Made by a program: the position numbers and the translations under genes | In this document: piece by piece, positions 36,312 to 44,885 of the stretch | How positions within the stretch are numbered: position 1 is the first letter of the stretch | How the letters are laid out: each line of letters starts with the position of its first letter | Notes under the pieces: generated by a model | What the model was told of the DNA's origin: nothing | Databases searched by the model: none | Seen by the model: only the letters and a program-made list of their open reading frames with translations | From: Rhodococcus sp. NBC_00297 | Lineage (GTDB): Bacteria; Actinomycetota; Actinomycetes; Mycobacteriales; Mycobacteriaceae | Length of the DNA: 64,000 nt | NCBI RefSeq assembly: GCF_036173065.1 | Contig: NZ_CP108041.1 | Span: 558,001 to 622,000, forward strand | Reading direction: 5' to 3'

Positions 36312-37152
36312 GATCGACGAGCGCGCGGATCTCCGCGATCACGTCGCCGGGACGCTCGGTCAGGTCGCGCCAGGTGTAGCGCAGCACCGTCCACGACGCG
36401 CTCAGCACGTTCTGCCGGATACGGTCACGCTGGAAGGCCGCGCTGTCGGAGTGGAATGCCCACCCGTCGATCTCGATCGCCAAGCGCTGCAACGGGAACG
36501 CGATGTCGAGCACGTACCCGCCGAACGGATGGTTCACCACCCACCCGCGGAGCCCGGATACGGTGAGCAGGCGAACAACGAGTCGCTCCGCCTCCGATCG
36601 AGCGCCGGACTCGGCCGCCCGCAACAACCGCTCTGCTTCCGTGCTGCCGTGTCGTCCGCGATTGCGGTCCTGCGCCCGCCGTAGGCCCAGAAGAGTCGCG
36701 TGCCGCTGCAGCTGCCGGTCCATGACCTCCTGGCCGAGAACGACGGATGCCTCGAGCACCGTCAGCGCCAGACCGGAGACGCGGACACGGCGGACCTCGA
36801 CGATGTCTGCCGCATCGAGAGTGCGGCGGCGCAACCGAACCCCCGGCGCGGGGCGTCCCGACGCGGTGAGCGGAACGGTGACCTCGACCAGCGGCGGGAG
36901 ATGCGTCGTCAGGCCCAACCAGAACGCGGCGCTCGTCCCGGTGAGCACTCCGCTGGTGGTCGACCACACTGCGCACCGCACCCGCGCTGTGTCGGTGAAC
37001 GGTCGGTCGAGGGCGACGTACACGCCGGGACTCACCCGTCGCCACCGTCCCGAGCGGACTCGTCGTGCGAGAGCGTCCGAGCTCAGGCCGGCAGCTCGAG
37101 CGTGTGCGGACGTGACCACGCCGTCCTGAGCCGCGAGCAGTCTGTCGATCAC
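36301..37152 (-). CDS. AbiEi-type winged helix plus DUF559 endonuclease-like protein
   Basis: The 283-residue product has two parts. An N-terminal AbiEi-antitoxin-like winged helix (LLAAQDGVVTSAHARAAGL, RRVRSGRWRRVSPGVYV) is followed by a C-terminal DUF559 domain of the Vsr/restriction-nuclease fold (AIEIDGWAFHSDSAAFQRD, then RQNVLSASWTVLRYTWRDL). Such fusions are common solitary genes in actinobacteria; their function is not established and no toxin partner is adjacent. The GTG at 37152 was chosen. The frame continues to a GTG at 37236, but that segment is only translated palindrome. The last codons and stop lie inside palindrome copy 1. It interrupts the purine cluster and looks like an independent cassette. 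Confidence 0.8.
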   Translation of the reverse strand: MIDRLLAAQDGVVTSAHARAAGLSSDALARRVRSGRWRRVSPGVYVALDRPFTDTARVRCAVWSTTSGVLTGTSAAFWLGLTTHLPPLVEVTVPLTASGRPAPGVRLRRRTLDAADIVEVRRVRVSGLALTVLEASVVLGQEVMDRQLQRHATLLGLRRAQDRNRGRHGSTEAERLLRAAESGARSEAERLVVRLLTVSGLRGWVVNHPFGGYVLDIAFPLQRLAIEIDGWAFHSDSAAFQRDRIRQNVLSASWTVLRYTWRDLTERPGDVIAEIRALVDRVQ

Positions 37153-37196
37153 GAGTGGTTCGACGCGCAGGGCGGCACGGTCGTTCCCGGTCCGCC

Positions 37197-37237
37197 TGTG
37201 TGCAGTGATCCGCGCCCACCGCGGATCACTGCACACA
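37197..37237. repeat. Palindrome copy 2
   Basis: Arms TGTGTGCAGTGATCCGCG (37197-37214) and 37220-37237 pair perfectly across 18 bp around CCCAC. Arm sequence is the same as copy 1 apart from a one-base shift of the pairing register. It begins 6 bp past the xdhC stop on the minus strand and lies 45 bp before the chosen start of the AbiEi/DUF559 gene. Confidence 0.85.
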
Positions 37238-37243
37238 ACTCGG

Positions 37244-38317
37244 CTACGCCTGACGACGGTCGGGCACGGTCGCGTGGTGGATCGGGCCGTCCCCGAGTGT
37301 CAGGGACATGCCGCTGCCGCCGCGCCGCGCTGCCACGAACTCCGCCGCGATGGCCACCGCGGTCTCCTCGGGTGTACTCGCACCCAGGTCGAGGCCGACG
37401 GGTGACCGCAGTCGAGACAGCTCGGTCTCGGTCATCCCCACCTCGCGCAGCCGTGCCAGCCGGTCACGGTGGGTTCGTCTGGACCCCATCGCCCCGACGA
37501 ACGCCACCGGCAACCTGAGCGCGACCTCGAGCAGCGGCACGTCGAACTTCGCGTCGTGGGTCAGGACGCACACCACCGTGCGCGCGTCGACCTCGGTGCG
37601 CGCGAGATAGGAGTGCGGCCATTCGGCGATCACCTCGTCGGCGTCCGGAAACCGTGCCCGTGTGGCGAACACCGGGCGCGCGTCGCACACCGTCACGCGG
37701 TAGCCGAGGAAGGTACCGAGCCGGGCCAGAGCGCCGGCATGATCGATGGCACCGAAGACGAGCAGTCGCGGCGGCTCGGCATACGACGCGACGAACATCT
37801 CCACACCGGGTCGGCAACGAACGGAACGGATTCCGGTGGTCCCGGTGTCCAGCATGGCGCGGGCCTCGTCGACCGCGATGCGCTCGATGTCGGCGAAGCC
37901 GGTCGATCCGACGTGCCGGTCCGGCCGCACGGCCAGGACCGTGCCGACGGAGTCGAGGAGCTGAACGGTGGCGACGGCGCCGTCGAACGACCGCAGGACC
38001 GCGGGGTCGGGCGCCGGCGAGACGAACACCTCGATCTCGCCCCCGCAGGTGAGCCCGACGGCGAACGCGTCGTCGTCGCTGTAGCCGAAACTCCGGCGGA
38101 CCGCGACGCCGGTCTCCAGGACCTCCTCGCAGAGCGCGTAGACGGCACCTTCGACGCAGCCGCCCGACACGCTGCCCACCACCCGCCCGTCGGAGGCGAC
38201 GGCCATCGCGGCACCGGGTGACCGGGGCGCGCTGCCCGAGACGGCGACGACGGTCGCGACGGCGTACGCCAGTCCCGCGTCGTGCCAGGCCATCAACCGG
38301 TCCGCGATGTCCCGCAT
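37244..38317 (-). CDS. XdhC-family molybdenum-cofactor insertion chaperone
   Basis: XdhC proteins bind molybdenum cofactor and load it into xanthine dehydrogenase. The 357-residue product has the N-terminal XdhC/CoxI domain (AVATVVAVSGSAPRSPGAAMAV, GSVSGGCVEGAVYALCEEVL). A C-terminal Rossmann domain follows (LLVFGAIDHAGALARLGTFLGYRV, VVCVLTHDAKFD, FVGAMGSRRTHRDRLARL). The ATG shares a base with the preceding permease stop (TGATG). It is the last gene of the xanthine dehydrogenase operon, with palindrome copy 2 right after it. Confidence 0.92.
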   Translation of the reverse strand: MRDIADRLMAWHDAGLAYAVATVVAVSGSAPRSPGAAMAVASDGRVVGSVSGGCVEGAVYALCEEVLETGVAVRRSFGYSDDDAFAVGLTCGGEIEVFVSPAPDPAVLRSFDGAVATVQLLDSVGTVLAVRPDRHVGSTGFADIERIAVDEARAMLDTGTTGIRSVRCRPGVEMFVASYAEPPRLLVFGAIDHAGALARLGTFLGYRVTVCDARPVFATRARFPDADEVIAEWPHSYLARTEVDARTVVCVLTHDAKFDVPLLEVALRLPVAFVGAMGSRRTHRDRLARLREVGMTETELSRLRSPVGLDLGASTPEETAVAIAAEFVAARRGGSGMSLTLGDGPIHHATVPDRRQA

Positions 38318-39759
38318 CAGGAGATGCCCAGCGCTTCCTCGATGGGGTGCAGTGCGAAGTACACGACGAACACCGCGCTCATGACGTACAGCAGCCAGTG
38401 CGTCTGCCGCACCTTTCCCTTGGCCAGGCGGATGATCGTGTAGGACAACACCCCTGCCGCCACACCGACCGTGATCGAGTACGTGAAGGGCATGAGCACG
38501 ATGGTCAGGAAGGCCGGGATCGCGATCTCGGTGTCCTCCCAGTCGATCTTGCGGACGTGGGTCATCATCAACGCGCCGACGAGGACCAGGGCAGGTGCTG
38601 CCGCGCCGACCGGGACGACGCCGGCGAGTGGTGTGAAGAAGATGAGGCTGGTGAGCAGTCCACCGGTGACCACGCTGGCCAGTCCCGTGCGAGCACCCTC
38701 CGCGACTCCGGCGGCCGATTCGACCACCGCGGTGTTGGCGGACCCGTTGATCGCGCCGCCGAGGATGGCGCCGATGCCGTCGACGGTGAGGATGCGGCTC
38801 AGTCCGGGCAGCCGCCCCTGTTTGTCGACGAGCCCGGCCTCCTCCCCCACTCCGAGGATGGTTCCCATGGCGTCGAAGAAGCCCGAGAGCACCAGCGTGA
38901 ACAGCACGACCGAGGCGGTGACGACGCCGGCGCGGGCGAAGCCGCCGAACACGTCCACCTCGAACAGCAGGTCGAATCGCGGTGTGGCGACGATGGAATC
39001 GGGTACCGAGGGCACCACGGGACCCCATGCGCGTGGGTCGATGTCGACCACGGAGTTCAGCACGATGGCGAGGTTGGTGGCGACGAAGATGCCGATGAGC
39101 ATCGCACCGGGGACGCGCCGGACGAACAGCACCATCATGACCACGAGGCCGACGCAGAACACGAGGACCGGCCAGCCTGCGAGCTTGCCGAAGATTCCGA
39201 GTGTGACTGCGGTGGAGGCGTTGTCGCCGTAGCCGACGAACCCGGCGTCGACGAGACCGATGAGAGCGATGAACGCTCCGATGCCCACTCCGATGGCCTG
39301 CTTCAGCACGCGCGGGATCGCGTCCATGATGAGTTGGCGGACACCGGTCAGCGCGAGGACGACGATGATGACACCTTCGAGGACGACGAGACCCATCGCC
39401 TGGGGCCAGGTCATGAACGGCGCGGCCTGGAACACCACGATCGGCGTCACTCCCAGCCCTGCCGCCATGGCGAGCGGCGCATTGCCCACCACGCCCATCA
39501 GCACGGTCGTCAGCCCCGCCGACAGCGCGACCATGGTGCTCAACTGTGCCGGGTCGAGGGTCGCACCGGTGACGTCCTGCGCGTCGCCGATGATGAGCGG
39601 GATCAGCACGATCAGGTAGGCCATCGCGACGAACGTCGTGATGCCACCGCGGATCTCACGGGTGATCGTGGAGCCGCGCATCGTGATGGAGAAGAACGTG
39701 TCGAGCCGGGAGCGGCGCCCGCCGCTGCCCACCGTCGTCGCGGGATCGAGTTTCGTCAT
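38317..39759 (-). CDS. AzgA-like NCS2 permease (hypoxanthine/guanine/adenine type)
   Basis: A 480-residue transporter with 12 or more membrane segments. It matches the AzgA/PbuG branch: RLDTFFSITMRGSTITREIRGGITTFVAMAYLI at the N terminus, GLGVTPIVVFQ, FFDAMGTILGVGEEAG, and GAINGSANTAVVESAAGVAEGARTGL. Members import hypoxanthine, guanine or adenine, which suits its place between the dehydrogenase subunits and XdhC. The ATG at 39759 lies 4 bp after the large-subunit stop. It differs clearly from the NAT-type permease at 26929, so the cluster has two distinct purine importers. Confidence 0.9.
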   Translation of the reverse strand: MTKLDPATTVGSGGRRSRLDTFFSITMRGSTITREIRGGITTFVAMAYLIVLIPLIIGDAQDVTGATLDPAQLSTMVALSAGLTTVLMGVVGNAPLAMAAGLGVTPIVVFQAAPFMTWPQAMGLVVLEGVIIVVLALTGVRQLIMDAIPRVLKQAIGVGIGAFIALIGLVDAGFVGYGDNASTAVTLGIFGKLAGWPVLVFCVGLVVMMVLFVRRVPGAMLIGIFVATNLAIVLNSVVDIDPRAWGPVVPSVPDSIVATPRFDLLFEVDVFGGFARAGVVTASVVLFTLVLSGFFDAMGTILGVGEEAGLVDKQGRLPGLSRILTVDGIGAILGGAINGSANTAVVESAAGVAEGARTGLASVVTGGLLTSLIFFTPLAGVVPVGAAAPALVLVGALMMTHVRKIDWEDTEIAIPAFLTIVLMPFTYSITVGVAAGVLSYTIIRLAKGKVRQTHWLLYVMSAVFVVYFALHPIEEALGIS

Positions 39760-39763
39760 GAGG

Positions 39764-42100
39764 TCAGGGCCTTCCCGGGTCCGTGATGTGTTCGGGTCGT
39801 ATCGGTACTCGCGTGAGGGCGAGTCCGGTGGCGTCGCGAACGGCAGCGACGACTGCGGGGGTGGAGGACAGGGTCGGAGGCTCACCGGCGCCGCGAAGGC
39901 CGTACGGCGCCAATGGGTCCGGGTTCTCCAGGATGTCGAGTTTCATCGGCGGCATGTCGAGGATGGTGGGGATGAGGTAGTCGGTGAACGACGGGTTCTT
40001 CACGAGCCCGTCCACGACGACGATCTCCTCCATCAGCGCCAGGCCCAGTCCCTGAGCCGATCCGCCGTGGATCTGCCCCTCGAGGGAGAGCCGGTTGAGG
40101 ATCTTGCCGACGTCCTGGACGGCGGCCATCTCGACGACCTTCACCAGACCGAGCTCGACGTCGACGTCGACCACCGCGCGGTGCACGCACAGCGCGAGCT
40201 GGGTGTGGCTCGCGCCCTGCCCGGTCACCGGGTCCATGCCGGTGGTGGGACGGTGGTGGAACTCGCGGGTCTGCTCGACCACTCGGTCGCCGAGAACGTC
40301 CTCGATCGTGGCCAGGACGCCGTCGGTGCGGGAGACGACCTTGCCGCCGTCGAGAGTCAGGTCCGTCGCGGCGCGACCGAGATGCAGTCCGGCGAGGACG
40401 AACACGGCCTCCCGGACCGCCTCGCACGCGGCCTTCACCGCACCGCCGGTCATGTAGGACTGGCGGGACGCGGACGACGACCCTGAGTTTCCGATGGTGG
40501 TGTCGGCAGGATGGATCGTCACGCGCGACACCCCCAGCTCGGTGCGGGCGATCTGCACCTCGAGGGTGACCAGGCCCTGTCCCACCTCGGCGGCGGCCGT
40601 GTGCACCAGAGCGGTGACCTCGCCGCCGATGACCTCGAGTCGGACCCGCGCCGTCGAGTAGTCGTCGTAGTTCTCCGAGAAGCAGATGTTCTTGAGTCCC
40701 ACGCCGTAGCCGACTCCCCGCACGACGCCCTCACCGTGCGTGGTCTGCGACGCGCCGCCGGGAAGGTTGCGGATGTCGGAGGTGTCCAGTGGCGCGGGCA
40801 TGGGCATCGCCTCGGCCCGGAGGAGCATCTCGGCGAGGGGCGCGGGAGCCTCGATCACCTGACCGGTGGCGAGGAGCGAACCCTGAGCGACGGCGTTGAC
40901 GCGGCGGACCTCGACCGGGCTCAGACCGCACGCCTCGGCGAGCTGGTCCATCATCGACTCGTACGCGAAACATGCCTGTACGGCGCCGAATCCGCGCATC
41001 GCGCCGCACGGCGGGTTGTTCGTGTAGACGCCGTACGCGTCTATCTCGATGTTCGGGATCACGTACGGTCCCACGCCCAGCGACGCAGCGTTGCCGACGA
41101 CGTTCAGCGTGGCCGACGTGTAGGCGCCGCCGTCGAGGATGATCTCGACGTCCGCGAACAACAGCCGGCCGTCGCTCGTGGCGCCGTACTCGTAGTGCAT
41201 CTGCGCCGGGTGCCGGTGCACATGCCCGAAGAACGACTCGTAGCGGTTGTAGACCATCCGGACCGGCTTGCCCGTGTACATCGCGAGCATGGCCGCGTGG
41301 ATCTGCATGGACAGGTCCTCGCGCCCGCCGAACGCTCCCCCGACTCCGGAGAGCGTCATCCTGATCTTCTCCTTCGGCAGTCCGAGGCACGGCCCGATCT
41401 GTTCGAGGTCGTTGTGCATCCATTGCGTCGCGACGTACAGGTCCACCCCGCCGTCGTCGCCGGGAACCGCGAGACCTGATTCGGGTCCGAGGAAGGCCTG
41501 GTCCTGGATGCCGACCGAGAAGTCGCTGCTGACGATCACATCGGCCCGCGCGCGCGCAGCGGCCACGTCGCCGACGCGCACCGGTTGGTGGCGTGCGATT
41601 CCGCCGCGCTCCTGCACCTTCGGGTAGGTCGGATCCAGTGCGGCACGGCGGGCGTCGCACAGCGGCTCGAGCACCTCGTAGACCACCTCGATCCGTTCCA
41701 TCGCCCGGCGCGCGGTCTCGGGGTGATCCGCCGCGACGAGGACGATCGGCTCGCCTTCGTGACGCACCTCGCCGAAGGCGAGGACAGGCTGGTCCCAGGT
41801 GCCGTCGAGGCCGAAACACGGGCGTCCCGGCACGTCCTCGTGGGTGAGCACGGCCTCCACGCCGGGGAGGGCGAGCGCCGCCGAGATGTCCACGGACACG
41901 ATGCGCGCGCGGGGATGCGGACTCCGCAGGGTGGCCCCGTGCAGCATGCCGTCGATGAACAGATCGGACGAGTACGCGAACTCTCCCTTGACCTTCAGGG
42001 TCCCGTCGGGGCGGAGCGGACTGTCTCCCACGCGTCCGAGGCCCGGTGCGTCCACGGGTGCGGGGAAGGCGCCGGGGCGCGTCCGTCCGGGGGCGCTCAC
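39764..42100 (-). CDS. Xanthine dehydrogenase, molybdenum-binding subunit
   Basis: The large catalytic subunit of a three-subunit xanthine dehydrogenase, which oxidises hypoxanthine and xanthine to urate. The 778-residue product has the cofactor motifs in order: GDSPLRPDGTLKVKGEFAYS at the start, GVGGAFGGREDLS, PPCGAMRGFGAVQACFAYE, EVGQGLVTLEVQIA, and LRGAGEPPTLSSTP with the catalytic Glu740. The GTG start overlaps the stop of the upstream amidohydrolase (GTGA). Other members of this large family act on aldehydes or CO, so the substrate call depends on the neighbours, which are all purine genes. Confidence 0.92.
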   Translation of the reverse strand: MSAPGRTRPGAFPAPVDAPGLGRVGDSPLRPDGTLKVKGEFAYSSDLFIDGMLHGATLRSPHPRARIVSVDISAALALPGVEAVLTHEDVPGRPCFGLDGTWDQPVLAFGEVRHEGEPIVLVAADHPETARRAMERIEVVYEVLEPLCDARRAALDPTYPKVQERGGIARHQPVRVGDVAAARARADVIVSSDFSVGIQDQAFLGPESGLAVPGDDGGVDLYVATQWMHNDLEQIGPCLGLPKEKIRMTLSGVGGAFGGREDLSMQIHAAMLAMYTGKPVRMVYNRYESFFGHVHRHPAQMHYEYGATSDGRLLFADVEIILDGGAYTSATLNVVGNAASLGVGPYVIPNIEIDAYGVYTNNPPCGAMRGFGAVQACFAYESMMDQLAEACGLSPVEVRRVNAVAQGSLLATGQVIEAPAPLAEMLLRAEAMPMPAPLDTSDIRNLPGGASQTTHGEGVVRGVGYGVGLKNICFSENYDDYSTARVRLEVIGGEVTALVHTAAAEVGQGLVTLEVQIARTELGVSRVTIHPADTTIGNSGSSSASRQSYMTGGAVKAACEAVREAVFVLAGLHLGRAATDLTLDGGKVVSRTDGVLATIEDVLGDRVVEQTREFHHRPTTGMDPVTGQGASHTQLALCVHRAVVDVDVELGLVKVVEMAAVQDVGKILNRLSLEGQIHGGSAQGLGLALMEEIVVVDGLVKNPSFTDYLIPTILDMPPMKLDILENPDPLAPYGLRGAGEPPTLSSTPAVVAAVRDATGLALTRVPIRPEHITDPGRP

Positions 42101-43452
42101 AGGACGTCCTTCGCGAGAGCCATGAGACGACGGTGTGCGTTCGCTCCGGCCGCCGCCGCCTCGTCCTGCGACACGCTGATCAGCGTGTCGTCCTCCACGA
42201 TCGTCCGACCGCCGACCATGAGGTGGCCCAGGGGCGGCGTCTGCCCGTACGCGAGCGCGACGACGGGATCGTCTATCGCGGCGAAGAAGCCGTCGGTACG
42301 CCAGATCGCGAGGTCGGCGAGCTTGCCCACCTCGAGTGACCCGATCTCGTCCTGCCGGCCGAGGACCGTGGCGCCACCGAGTGTCGCGGCCTCGAGAGCC
42401 TGGCGGGCACTCAACGCGGTCGGCCCGTAGCGTGCCCGCTGCATGTACACGGCCTGACGGATCTCGCCGGCGAGCGAGACCATCTCGGCGGACGCCGATC
42501 CGTCCACGCCGAGACCGACCGGCGCGCCGGCGTGCAGCAGATCGGCGACACGGGCGATTCCCGCGCCGAGTCGCGCGTTCGAACTGGGGCAGTGCGCGAC
42601 GCCGGTACCCGTTGCCGCGAGCGCGGTGATGTCGGAATCGTGGAGGTGGACGGCGTGGGCGAACCACACGTCGTCGCCCAGCCACCCGACCTGTTCCATG
42701 TACTGCACGGGCGTGCAGCCCATCTGGGCGAGGCAGTGCTCCTCCTCGTCCACCGTCTCTGACAGATGTGTGTGCAGCCGAACACTTTTCGCTCGGGCGA
42801 GGCTCGCCGATTCCACGAGCAGGTCCTTGCTGATCGAGAACGGGGAGCACGGCGCCACGGCAATGCGCAGCATCGAGCCGAACGACGCGTCGTGGTACGT
42901 GTCGATCGCATCCGCGGTGGCGGTCAGAATGTCGTCGAGCTTCTCCACCACCTCGTCGGGAGGGAGCCCGCCGTCCGACACGCCCCGGTCCATCGACCCG
43001 CGGCAGGGGTGGAAACGCACTCCGATCCGCGCCGCCGCGTCGATCTCGGCGGCGAACAGATCGCCCCGTCCCCTCGGGAAGATGTAGTGGTGATCGGTGC
43101 TGGTGGTGCACCCGGACTTCGCGAGCCAGCCGAGCCCCGCCAGCGCGGCCCCGCCGACCACCTCGGCGTCCATCTTCGCCCATGGTCGGTACAGGGTCAC
43201 GAGCCACTCGAAGAGGGTGCTGTCCTTCGCCAGTCCCTGCGACGCCCACTGGTACAGGTGGTGATGGGCATTGACCAGACCGGGCGTGACCAGTCCGCCA
43301 CGCGCGTCGATGATCTCGGCGCCGGGAACGATCGGCGCGGGACCCGCGCCGATCGCGGTCACGAGCGGCCCGTCGACGACGATGTACCCGTGCGGGATCT
43401 CGGCACCGACCACGGGTGCGATGTAGGCGTTGGTGACGATGCGAACACTCAT
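42097..43452 (-). CDS. 8-oxoguanine deaminase-like amidohydrolase
   Basis: A 451-residue TIM-barrel amidohydrolase of the TRZ/ATZ-guanine deaminase group. The metal ligands are visible: VNAHHHLYQW (His63, His65), VRLHTHLSET, WFAHAVHL and VGLGVDGSAS. The NAHHHLYQ...STLFEWLVTLYRPWA region is typical of the 8-oxoguanine deaminase branch, which releases urate from 8-oxoguanine; an ordinary guanine deaminase giving xanthine is the alternative. Either product fits the pathway. It lies inside the dehydrogenase operon, coupled on both sides (ATGA with the small subunit, GTGA with the large subunit). Confidence 0.82.
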   Translation of the reverse strand: MSVRIVTNAYIAPVVGAEIPHGYIVVDGPLVTAIGAGPAPIVPGAEIIDARGGLVTPGLVNAHHHLYQWASQGLAKDSTLFEWLVTLYRPWAKMDAEVVGGAALAGLGWLAKSGCTTSTDHHYIFPRGRGDLFAAEIDAAARIGVRFHPCRGSMDRGVSDGGLPPDEVVEKLDDILTATADAIDTYHDASFGSMLRIAVAPCSPFSISKDLLVESASLARAKSVRLHTHLSETVDEEEHCLAQMGCTPVQYMEQVGWLGDDVWFAHAVHLHDSDITALAATGTGVAHCPSSNARLGAGIARVADLLHAGAPVGLGVDGSASAEMVSLAGEIRQAVYMQRARYGPTALSARQALEAATLGGATVLGRQDEIGSLEVGKLADLAIWRTDGFFAAIDDPVVALAYGQTPPLGHLMVGGRTIVEDDTLISVSQDEAAAAGANAHRRLMALAKDVL

Positions 43453-43928
43453 CGGGAATCGGCCCTTCGGGAGGCGGCGAGTCGGACGGCGTCGAGAATC
43501 TTCTCGTAACCGGTGCAGCGGCAGAGGTTTCCGGCGAGGGCCTCGCGGATCTCCGCATCGGACGGATCGGGCACCCGCTCGACGAGGTCGTGCGCCTGGA
43601 CCACCAGCCCCGGTGTGCAGAAGCCGCACTGGACGGCGCCGCACTCCACGAAGGCCTTCTGGATCGGACCCAGCGCCTCCCCGTCGGAGAGTCCCTCCAC
43701 GGTGCGCACGCGTCGACCTTCGACCTGGCCGGCCGCCACCAGGCACGAGCACACCGGCACGTCGTCGAGATAGACGGTGCAGGAACCGCACTCCCCCTGC
43801 TCGCACGCGTTCTTCGATCCGGGCAGGCCCATGCGCTCGCGCAACACGTAGAGAAGACTCTCGCCCTCCCACACGTCGTCCGCGCTCTGGTCGGTGCCGT
43901 TCACCGTGCAGTTCACTCTCATGCTCAC
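43449..43928 (-). CDS. Xanthine dehydrogenase, iron-sulfur subunit
   Basis: The small electron-transfer subunit with two [2Fe-2S] clusters. The plant-type cluster ligands are C42, C47, C50 and C62 (ACEQGECGSC...CSC); the second, family-specific cluster uses C101, C104, C136 and C138 (CGFC...LCRC). The length of 159 residues is normal. The GTG at 43928 overlaps the stop of the FAD subunit (GTGA); an ATG two codons later has a better spaced ribosome site and may be the real start. Order of transcription is FAD subunit, iron-sulfur subunit, deaminase, molybdenum subunit. Confidence 0.94.
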   Translation of the reverse strand: MSMRVNCTVNGTDQSADDVWEGESLLYVLRERMGLPGSKNACEQGECGSCTVYLDDVPVCSCLVAAGQVEGRRVRTVEGLSDGEALGPIQKAFVECGAVQCGFCTPGLVVQAHDLVERVPDPSDAEIREALAGNLCRCTGYEKILDAVRLAASRRADSR

Positions 43929-44791
43929 GCCGCCTCTCCGTTGTTCCTGTGGTCGCGCCACGACCAGGCGAGAGTGCGTCTCGCCATGACCGCCAGCGCA
44001 TGTCGCCGATAGTCGGCGGTACCGCGTACGTCGTCGATCGGGCTCGCCGCCTCACGGACCAGGTCGCCGAACCGGCGGGCGACGGCGTCGTCGAGCGTGC
44101 CGTCCCAGTCCAGTTCGGCAGCGAGAAACTCCTCGGCGGCGGTGGCCCGCCGCGGCGTCGGGGCGGCCGAACCGATACCCGTCCCGACACGTCGCTCGGC
44201 CGGGAACAGCGCGAGCGAGAACGAACACACCGCGATGACCATGGCGTTGCGCGTGCCGACCTTCGAGAAGTACTGCGGCCCGGTGGCCGGCGGCACGTGG
44301 AACGCGCGGATCAACTCGTCCGGTTCCAGGCAATGACGCTTGACACCGACGTAGAACTGATCGGCCGGAATCATGCGTGTGCCCCGAGCGGCCGACTCGG
44401 CCTCGACGATCGCGCCGCAGGCGAGCAGCGGCGCGTGCAGATCGCCGGCGGGCGATGCGCCCCCGAGATTGCCGCCGACCGTCCCCCTGTTGCGGATCTG
44501 GGGCGAACCGACCGTGCGCGCAGCTTGCGCGATTCCCGGCAGCCGATCGCCCAGTTCGGCGATGATCCGCACGTACGGCATGCCGGCACCGACGCGGAGC
44601 GACCCGTCTGGATTTTCCTCCCAGGTGGTGAGCTCCGTGATCGGGTTGAGGTCGAGCAGCGCCGTCGGTCTGTGCAGATCGAAGTTCATCTCGACCATGA
44701 CGTCGGTACCCCCCTGCACGGGGACGACATCGGGTCGATCGGCTGCGGCGGCGAGTGCGTCCGCCCAGGTCTGTGGCCGAAGAAAGTCCAT
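43925..44791 (-). CDS. Xanthine dehydrogenase, FAD-binding subunit
   Basis: The middle subunit that passes electrons to NAD+. The 288-residue product has the CO-dehydrogenase-flavoprotein fold: MDFLRPQTWADALAA, VPVQGGTDVMVEM for the FAD pyrophosphate, and GSPQIRNRGTVGGNLGGASPAGD for the second FAD contact. A C-terminal CODH_FAD_C domain follows. The ATG at 44791 matches the family start; no clear ribosome site precedes it, so the leader may be short. It is the first gene of the operon, divergent from pucR. Confidence 0.93.
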   Translation of the reverse strand: MDFLRPQTWADALAAAADRPDVVPVQGGTDVMVEMNFDLHRPTALLDLNPITELTTWEENPDGSLRVGAGMPYVRIIAELGDRLPGIAQAARTVGSPQIRNRGTVGGNLGGASPAGDLHAPLLACGAIVEAESAARGTRMIPADQFYVGVKRHCLEPDELIRAFHVPPATGPQYFSKVGTRNAMVIAVCSFSLALFPAERRVGTGIGSAAPTPRRATAAEEFLAAELDWDGTLDDAVARRFGDLVREAASPIDDVRGTADYRRHALAVMARRTLAWSWRDHRNNGEAA

Positions 44792-44812
44792 GGGAGAAGT
44801 ACACCCGCCCAC

Positions 44813-44846
44813 CGTCCGGCGGACGAGACGCAGGAACGACAGACTA
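44813..44846 (-). promoter_or_regulatory. Candidate promoter and operator of the xanthine dehydrogenase operon
   Basis: On the minus strand TAGTCT (44841-44846) fits an actinobacterial -10 box, with GTGATT 18 bases upstream as a weak -35. Just downstream, CGTCCG-G-CGGACG (44813-44825) is a perfect 6-bp inverted repeat that would lie near the start of the transcript. PucR, encoded divergently, is the natural candidate ligand. Confidence 0.3.
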
Positions 44847-44885
44847 TGACCCGCATCACACGCGAATCACTGTAGGTTCCTCCGA

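Noticed and set aside
36301-37237. An insertion sequence carrying the AbiEi/DUF559 gene
   Set aside because: No transposase and no target-site duplication could be found, and the palindromes are hairpins rather than simple terminal inverted repeats. I report them as repeats only.
42101-43558. A 1264-residue version of the xanthine dehydrogenase large subunit
   Set aside because: The upstream 486 codons lie within the deaminase gene in another frame and have no dehydrogenase features.
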